This document shows, piece by piece, positions 57,770-64,000 of a stretch of 64,000 nucleotides of DNA. Numbering within the stretch: position 1 is the stretch's first letter; each line of letters opens with the position of its first letter. The notes beneath the pieces are model-generated. The model ran no database searches. It was not told the DNA's origin and saw nothing but the letters and a program-made list of their open reading frames with translations. The DNA is taken from contig NC_135791.1 of NCBI RefSeq assembly GCF_051106095.1, positions 4,102,501 to 4,166,500 of the forward strand, in the 5' to 3' direction. Source of the DNA: Pogona vitticeps. Taxonomy: Eukaryota; Chordata; Lepidosauria; Squamata; Agamidae. A program made the position numbers and the translations under genes.

Positions 57770-57902
57770 CCCTCTTAGAACAGCAGAGCAGGAAGGGACC
57801 CTATCGATCATTGAGCGCAGCCCCTGTTGGGGAAGGCAGATGAGGGGAATCGAACTCCCAACCTCTGGGCTCCACAGCCAGAGACTCGAACCACTGAGCT
57901 AT
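57770..57902 (-). mobile_element. Short tRNA-derived SINE (family B)
   Basis: AACAGCAGAGCAGGAAGGGA, CTATCGATCATTGAGCGCAG, and a reversed head with GGAATCGAACTCCCAACCTC and GAACCACTGAGCTA. Confidence 0.85.
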
Positions 57903-58015
57903 TTCAAGTCATCTTGGTTAGAAACCCCCCTAGAAAGGCTGGATGGAAGACGTGCCTTTTTGTTCCATCTTGTGGGTGGACCCGAGTGTTACATACAGCA
58001 CTGATGTTACCTGTC

Positions 58016-58531
58016 TGTCATGGGTTTGGAGGGAAAGTTCCATCCTATGGGGAGTGGAAGGCGGGACATCAGGAGGAGGGGCTGTACTGTATAAATATGT
58101 GATGCCTGGGTGGTGAAGAAGAGACGCTGGGAGATGATGCTGAGGGACACTGGGATGTGACGAAGCAGCAGCTGGGAAGAAGAAGCTGTTGTGGGAGTCT
58201 GTGTGTCAGACAGGGTACTGCTGTGTGTCAGAGTACCAACCTGATAGGTTCAGGTGTCTGTGGGTTAGCCAGAACTGATGGGTTCAGGGTCTGTGCTTCA
58301 AGTTAAGGTTCTGGGTGAACCAAACTGTATGCATGTATGAGTGAGGATAAGCCACGTTACTTTATTTTATTCACCTGATTGTTTTATTTTTCCATGTGTG
58401 TGTTTAAATAAACCTTATTCTTTTTATTGTTTAAAAATCCATCCCTGGTCTGTGTGACTTCTTAAAGGGAATGGTTGGTGGCAGCTTAGTGTAACTGTGT
58501 GGCAGATCCCAGTAGGTCTGGGTTTGTCACA
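58016..58531 (+). mobile_element. Solo LTR of an LTR retroelement
   Basis: About 516 bp bounded by TGTCATGG and TTTGTCACA, with a TATAAATA promoter motif near 58089 and an AATAAA polyadenylation signal near 58409 in the usual U3-R-U5 order. No second LTR, primer-binding site or internal region lies beside it, so it is a solo LTR fossil, left by recombination between the two LTRs. The family is uncertain; a gypsy-type origin is plausible. A target duplication is not evident, suggesting moderate age. Confidence 0.6.
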
Positions 58532-58619
58532 CCGAGGCTCTTGGCTCTGCCCCATAGTTGCCCCGAACTGTAGTTCTGCTTGTTTTTTGCACATTTGTGC
58601 CTAAAATGTTATAGAAAAG

Positions 58620-59113
58620 CAGTGACACGTGGTGGTTCATGGCTAACCACAAACCGCAAACCACCAGGAAAAACCAACCAGTTTGTGGCTCATTTTTTCG
58701 GGTTCTAGGCCCTACTTGCTGATGTCGCCTCCACCCCCTCTGCGGGCGCATGCTAAGAGGCAGTGGCTGGCTCTTGGCAAGGGGACGAGGCCCACTGCCT
58801 CTGAGGATGGCAGCCATGAGGGTGGCAGGAGCAGGGGGAAGAGGAAGACCGATTACGAGATGGACCAACTCCCAAAGGGAAGCCACTGGCTTGAGTTTAC
58901 AAGAGCTGAGCTGAGAGGGGCAGTGGGAAGGGGCCATGTGGGCACCCCCTTTCCCCCAAAGTGAATAAAACACCAAAGGGATAAAAAAAGTTCAGTTTTT
59001 CATTTTGCTTCAGCAAAACGGGATCCCCCAAACTGGGTCCGTGCAACGAACCACGAATCGGCCGGGTTCGTGGTTTGCGATTCATTTCGTGGGTTGCTTC
59101 GTGCCCATCACTA
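58620..59113. mobile_element. MITE-like element with GGGCACGAA-type ends
   Basis: The right end TCGTGCCCATCACTA and the left AGTGACACGTGGTGGTTCAT are roughly inverted. Inner GAACCACGAATCGG, GTTCGTGGTTTGCG and ACCACAAACCGCAAACCACC repeat in both directions. It seems to contain a short RTE-like LINE piece near 58800-58920 (GAAGAGGAAGACCGATTACG). Confidence 0.5.
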
Positions 59114-60962
59114 ATGACAGCCTCGGTGGTTGCTCCCACAATAGCTCCTTTTTTATTTTATGCTTATCCCATCACAGCAGGAAAAGGAAAGCAAAAAGCA
59201 CCAGGAGTAAAACAAAGCGTGCCAAGAGAGGAATATATTTCCTAAATGCCTGTGTATATTCGTAAAAAAACAAAATGGCCAATGTATTTCAGAAAAGTCT
59301 GTAATTCTTCCTTTGGGGCTGAATGTTTGTGCACTCAGGAAAACAATAAAGAACTCTTTTGTATGTTCACATGGCTGCCAAGAAATTGAGAAGACCTTTT
59401 TAAATCATCGAGTCCTCTTTTTTCACTCCTCGGTCCTCTATTAAGCAATTTCCATGGGTTCTTGTATTACAACAGGAAAGGGGGGAAAAGTCTCTCTCCC
59501 TACTTTCTCCATATTGTTCCTCATTTGATAACATCCACAATTTTAAATTGTGCAACACATTGGAGATGAATAAAGAAAGATTCTTCTATAATCGTTCCGC
59601 CGCGTTTCCCCTCAGTCATTTTCTTTCCAAACAAAGAGAGCCCTTAAGCATTTTAATTTATCCCCATCATGCGGAAGTTGCTTGAAATCCCTGGATGACT
59701 GGCTTCTCCGTTTAATGCACCTTTCCGAGCACCAAAGGATTTTCAAGACCTTTCGGGAACCACGAGGCTGTCGTATAGATTTAGATGACGTCTTTGCATA
59801 AAGATTTACATAAAAACATGATACGGGTATCGTTAGGCGACATGCACAAAGAAAATAGAGTGTAAACTCCACCACACCAGTTTCTGGCTGCTTCCAAGCG
59901 CCATCTTATGTAACGTTCCCGGGACTGGCAAACGATTCAGTTTTTGTTTCCAGAGAAGGGAGCCCAACACTGCCGGTTGCGGGGGGTAGCATTTCTCTGA
60001 GTTTTCCACACGGTCAAAAGACTGAGACCAATTATATAAACAAAACCTGGTCTAAGGCTCCATTCGACGAACATGGCATTCCTCTTTGTCTCCCACCCCC
60101 TTTTTGACATGTCTCTCTTTATTCTTAGAAACACTGTTATTCTCCGACATGCTCCTTCTTGTTTTAAAAGGAGATCCCATCATGTTTTCATCCGGCTACG
60201 AACCATGGGATTTTCCTTCTACCCCTTAGGAATGTGGGGAAAGAGATTATGAAATCGTAATGTGTGTTACAGGGCAATCCCCCCCGCACCCTTGCTTCTC
60301 ACAGGGTTTAAGGAATTTACGGGATTTACTGCCGAACGGTGAGGAAATGGATGTTCCACGGGATAAAAGCTGCTAGCGTCTCCTCTTCCACCACCTTCTG
60401 GGAACCTAAGCAGAAATGGCTCAAATCTTTTCAGGGGCCTAGTGGTAAGAGGCAAGATGGCTGCTTCTTCCATCCATTGTACCAAAACTCACCCAACTGG
60501 CCAGCCAATTTTACCTCAGGAACCAGTATCTTCCGTTGTGCCATGGGGTAGCCAGTAGCTTATGCCGTCATGTCATCCAACATTTCTCCACTGGGGGCAC
60601 ACTTGCAGGCTTGAGACACACAACTGGATCTCCTTGATGGCTCCATCAAGATGATGGAACAGGTTTACCTAGGAGACCTGAGTAGGTCCCTCTGTTCCTC
60701 CTTCCTGCCCAGGATCGCCTAATGAGGCTGAAAAGCAGGCAATTCAGGACAAACACAACCAGGCAGTGCTTCCCACATTGGCTCCAGACCGGTGGAACTC
60801 ATGACCACAAGACGTTGCAGCTGGAAAGATGGGCTGGACGCCTACAATGGGTGTAAAGGAGCACCCACAGTATATTGCATAAAATAATTACAGACTGTAA
60901 GTACAGTACATCCTGGAAGAGAAAGGGGGTGAAGAACCCATACACCAGTTTCCAAGTAATAA
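59114..60962. other. No gene recognised
   Basis: No repeats and no supported frames over 1.8 kb. Possibly single copy and worth a conservation check. Confidence 0.4.
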
Positions 60963-61107
60963 CATAATTATAATTTTCATCTTGGAACTGCAGAGCCGGA
61001 AGCGATCCTATGGATCATCGAGTCCAGCCTCTGTCAAGGAGCCACCGTGAGGAATTGAACTCCCAGCCCATGACTCCACAGCCAGAAATCCAAACCACTG
61101 AGCATTA
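60963..61107 (-). mobile_element. Short tRNA-derived SINE (family B)
   Basis: TCTTGGAACTGCAGAGCCGG, ATGGATCATCGAGTCCAGCC, CTGTCAAGGAGCC, GAATTGAACTCCCAGCC and AACCACTGAGCAT: tail to head on this strand, nearly complete. Confidence 0.87.
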
Positions 61108-61546
61108 TCCCCAGAAAGCAGCCTGAGAATGCTTTGGGACCTGTAGCCCCCAGCTGCTGACATCCTCCCATTCAAGCCGTTGCTGCCTACAGGATGTGAG
61201 ACCTGATCAAGCTGAGGGTAGATCTTCCTCACAGGTGCAAAGAACCTTCATCCTCCTCCCAACATCTGCTTCTGGTTTTCCCCTGCTGATTTTGGGCTCT
61301 GCTTCCTCCTCTCTCCGTACCTTCACAACCACCAACAAGGATGACAGAAACATGCTTTGATTCGTGTAGAACATGCATGAAAAAAAGTGTACTTTAGTTA
61401 AGGTGTGTATCTTTGGCGTAAAAATCTCTTGTTTTTCTGGACAGGCCACAGGGCATGCTGCCAAACTTTGCACAAATTTAGATGCACTGGGGAAACGGCA
61501 ACAAGGTCTCTCAACTTTATGGCATTCGGAGAAACACAGTGCATTA

Positions 61547-61801
61547 CCGTAGGACTCCCTTGTCTGTAGGATCAGGATCTGCTAAGTCACGGTCTGAAAA
61601 TATTAAAAATGTTGAAAGAAAAATCCCAGAAATACTGTCTAGATTTCTAAAGTTGAAGTTACCAGAACTGACCACTAGAAGGAGCCAGAGATCATGCAAT
61701 ATATAACGTTCTCTATTAAAATAGTGTTTGCTATTACCCGCGTATTTCAGCATCCGCGGAGGGGTTGGAACTGATCCCTTGCCGATACAGGGGTCCTACT
61801 G
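61547..61801 (+). mobile_element. Tigger-like MITE, 255 bp
   Basis: CCGTAGGACTCCCTTGTCTG at the left and GCCGATACAGGGGTCCTACT at the right are inverted, flanked by TA. The inside has CCAGAACTGACCACTAGAAG and GGAGCCAGAGATCATG, shared with 12838 and 22388. Confidence 0.85.
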
Positions 61802-62496
61802 TAGAGATGGAATGATGATCACATTATTTTTTTCTCAGGCGCTTAGTTGGCAGGCAAGGCTCTAACTAGGATGGAGCACCGGAGACTGACTTGGCCACTG
61901 AGCACCAAAATTGAAAGGACAATGAAACTTGATAGTGAATCTACACTTGTTAGGAAAATAGACACCAAAATATCCTATCTTTATTTACCTCCCCTCCTTT
62001 CTGTGGGAAAATATCGACTTTCTCTTTCTTTTGAGAAGCCACCACATGCCTCAGGGTGGAATGTATGGGAAATGGTGCCACATGTGATGGGTGGCAGGAT
62101 GATGAGTTTCTGCTGTGTTCCATGCGCTCATCACAACCAGTTTCAACAAAGTGCCCGGCCCGGCTGCATTGATGGAGCAGAAAGAAACCTGTTTCCACCA
62201 GTGCCATTTATATTTTCCTATACCTCTTCTTCCCAGGATTTCAAAGCCACATTCTTGGGGGGGGGGCAATTGGTCCAGGGAGCAGATGGTTAAATCATGT
62301 CTCCTTTCAAAGAACCCAGATTTAAAAGGCTGTCTTCCTTTGCCTCAAAGCCAGGAGGAATGCAGGCGATTTTGAGAGCGTTGATACAGAGTGTTTATCT
62401 AGAAGGGCATGGATTAAATGCTGGGATTAGAGTAGATAAAGAGAGAGTTAGCAAGAAGACAAGGGAGAAGGAATGTGATGAGGACTGAAGCGAGGG

Positions 62497-62602
62497 GTCA
62501 AGGAAGGAAAGAAGGAAGGAAGGAAGGAAGGAAGGAAGGAAGGAAGGAAGGAAGGAAGGAAGGAAGGAAGGAAAGAAGGGAGAGAGAGAGAGAGAGAGAA
62601 GG
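62497..62602. repeat. (GGAA)n and (GA)n tract
   Basis: About 18 GGAA units (62505-62572) followed by a short GA run (62580-62600). Confidence 0.95.
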
Positions 62603-63018
62603 TAGGGCTAAAGGAGGAATCACCAAGGATTAAGAAAAGGCAATTACATCTTTTCCTGGAATTTCTCAATGGGTAATTGAAGGCCTGGGGAAAGATATAC
62701 ATGTTTATTACTGAGCGAGTTCTGTTTAAAGTTTCTTAATCCCATCCACTTGGACGGGATTTTTTTTCTTCGTTTTAGAACCACGCTTCGTTGCAGAGTT
62801 CACTCAGAACTGGATCAACAAGGGAGATATTTTATGGCATCCTCACAGATGACAATTGTAAACAACGGCCCTAGGTTTCAGCTGTTGACCTTCTGCATTT
62901 TATTTTATTTTGTTTTTCAGAGACAGCAACATGACTGGGGGGAAAATATGAAAGTAAAAAACACCCAACGAATTTACAGGTATTGAGACTGCATTGATTT
63001 TTTGTTACGCTTGATTTG

Positions 63019-63110
63019 AGACCTTTGGGCAGTGTAGGCGGCATATAAGTTACACAAACAAACAAACAAACAAACAAACAAACAAACAAACAAACAAACA
63101 AACAAACAAA

Positions 63111-63145
<35 letters not shown>

Positions 63146-63148
63146 ATG
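63019..63148. repeat. Retroelement tail with (AAAC)n then (AAAT)n
   Basis: GAGACCTTTGGGCAGTGTAG GCGGCATATAAG is the end of a LINE or SINE also seen at 17018-17042. Its tail has expanded into about 13 AAAC and 9 AAAT units. Confidence 0.9.
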
Positions 63149-64000
63149 ATGGCTTCTTTGACTATCGCGTGCAGAACACAGTGGAAAGTCAGCTACAAAG
63201 GTGTGACTCCTTGTACAAACATTTGGTGACGTTATGTGATCTCTTACAGGATTCTGGCCTACATTTTCTTTTCTTTTTCTGAAGGTACAAAACGGATTAG
63301 AAAACCCGCTGCTCTGTTTATCTTTGAAGTGTTGATTTTTTTTTTAAATAAACCTAATCACAAACCTGATCACAATGATCATTCCTTGAGTCAAAATATA
63401 ATGTACCAGCACTCAAGAATCCATGGGGACGTCAGATGGTGGCCGAAAACAACCAAGTTAAGATCTTGTGAGACTTTCAGATTTAAGTGGACGGGTACCT
63501 TGAGCACGATACACCAGACATAACAGTAAGAGAAGGGGAAAAAATGTTCGGAAATTGACTTTGGAATTCCAGAGGATGCTAGAGCTGAAGATAAAGAACT
63601 GGGGGAAAAATAGCAAAATGCAGAGACCTGGCAACAGAAATAACTTGCTTATGGATGAAACACATTCCAGCATACCTATTACACCAGTATTTAATTGATA
63701 CCTAGGTTTTTGGTTAAAACTTGTATCTGTTATATAATACTAGTCAATGTTTTTTACAATTTTGATTGACGGTGCCTAGTATTTTGTTTTTAACAACAAC
63801 ACAGGTTAAAAATGGAACAGAACAGAATAATGCCTAAAAGCTGAGCAGGTTACACAGATTGGAAGCAGATTCCTCTCTCCTTCCCTGTTCACATCTTCCC
63901 CTTGAGGTCTCTCACCTCCGTCATGGAGGATTGCCTGCTGACTCAGTGCTGAACCAGACAGGGGAAAAGAAAGCGCGGCTGACGCTACAGCAGAAATGAA
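63149..64000. other. No gene recognised at window end
   Basis: No GJB4 or GJB5 sequence, and no repeat recognised after the AAAT tract. Confidence 0.45.

Noticed and set aside
57468-58004. 178-residue plus-strand frame
   Set aside because: It runs through a reversed SINE and into the LTR flank, so coding is unlikely.
61847-62293. 148-residue plus-strand frame
   Set aside because: No similarity recognised, and a competing frame overlaps on the other strand.

Overview
This window looks like nuclear DNA from a squamate reptile, most likely a lizard. Three insertions of the Sauria-type SINE, 3' pieces of a BovB-like RTE LINE, CR1 remnants, hAT and Tigger-like DNA transposons and very long microsatellites together point that way. 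The exact species cannot be read from the sequence.

Only two protein-coding genes can be supported. Both are connexins on the minus strand, each with its whole coding region in one exon. The first is GJA4 (connexin 37; 7309-8367, 352 aa). The second, 16.5 kb upstream in the direction of transcription, is GJB3 (connexin 31; 24894-25691, 265 aa). Each has a splice acceptor a few bases before its ATG, as expected for connexin genes with a separate 5' UTR exon. The order and orientation match the GJB5-GJB4-GJB3-GJA4 cluster of human chromosome 1p34, but no GJB4 or GJB5 is visible in the remaining 38 kb.

Layout. 1-5.5 kb: old tRNA-derived SINEs, a CT tract and one copy of an 'AAGTCC-rich' repeat. 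5.6-8.4 kb: GJA4 and its probable 3' UTR. 8.5-24.9 kb: intergenic or intronic DNA with two large polypyrimidine/polypurine arrays facing each other, a hairpin repeat, Tigger-like fragments and a 5S rRNA-derived fragment. 24.9-25.7 kb: GJB3. 25.7-64 kb: gene-poor and dense in repeats. It holds three Sauria SINEs with target-site duplications, a 1,559-bp hAT element with a perfect 8-bp duplication, two 427-bp Tigger-like elements, nested CR1/MITE and SINE/MITE insertions, a BovB 3' fragment and a solo LTR.

The two connexins are subunits of gap-junction channels. GJA4 is best known from endothelium and oocyte-granulosa contacts, GJB3 from epidermis and inner ear. Their shared orientation reflects an old tandem gene cluster, not a cotranscribed unit. 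I found no convincing new multi-gene system. The most informative observations are the nested transposon histories, the second-loop cysteine spacing in GJB3 and the pairing of SINE tails with two RTE-like LINE families.
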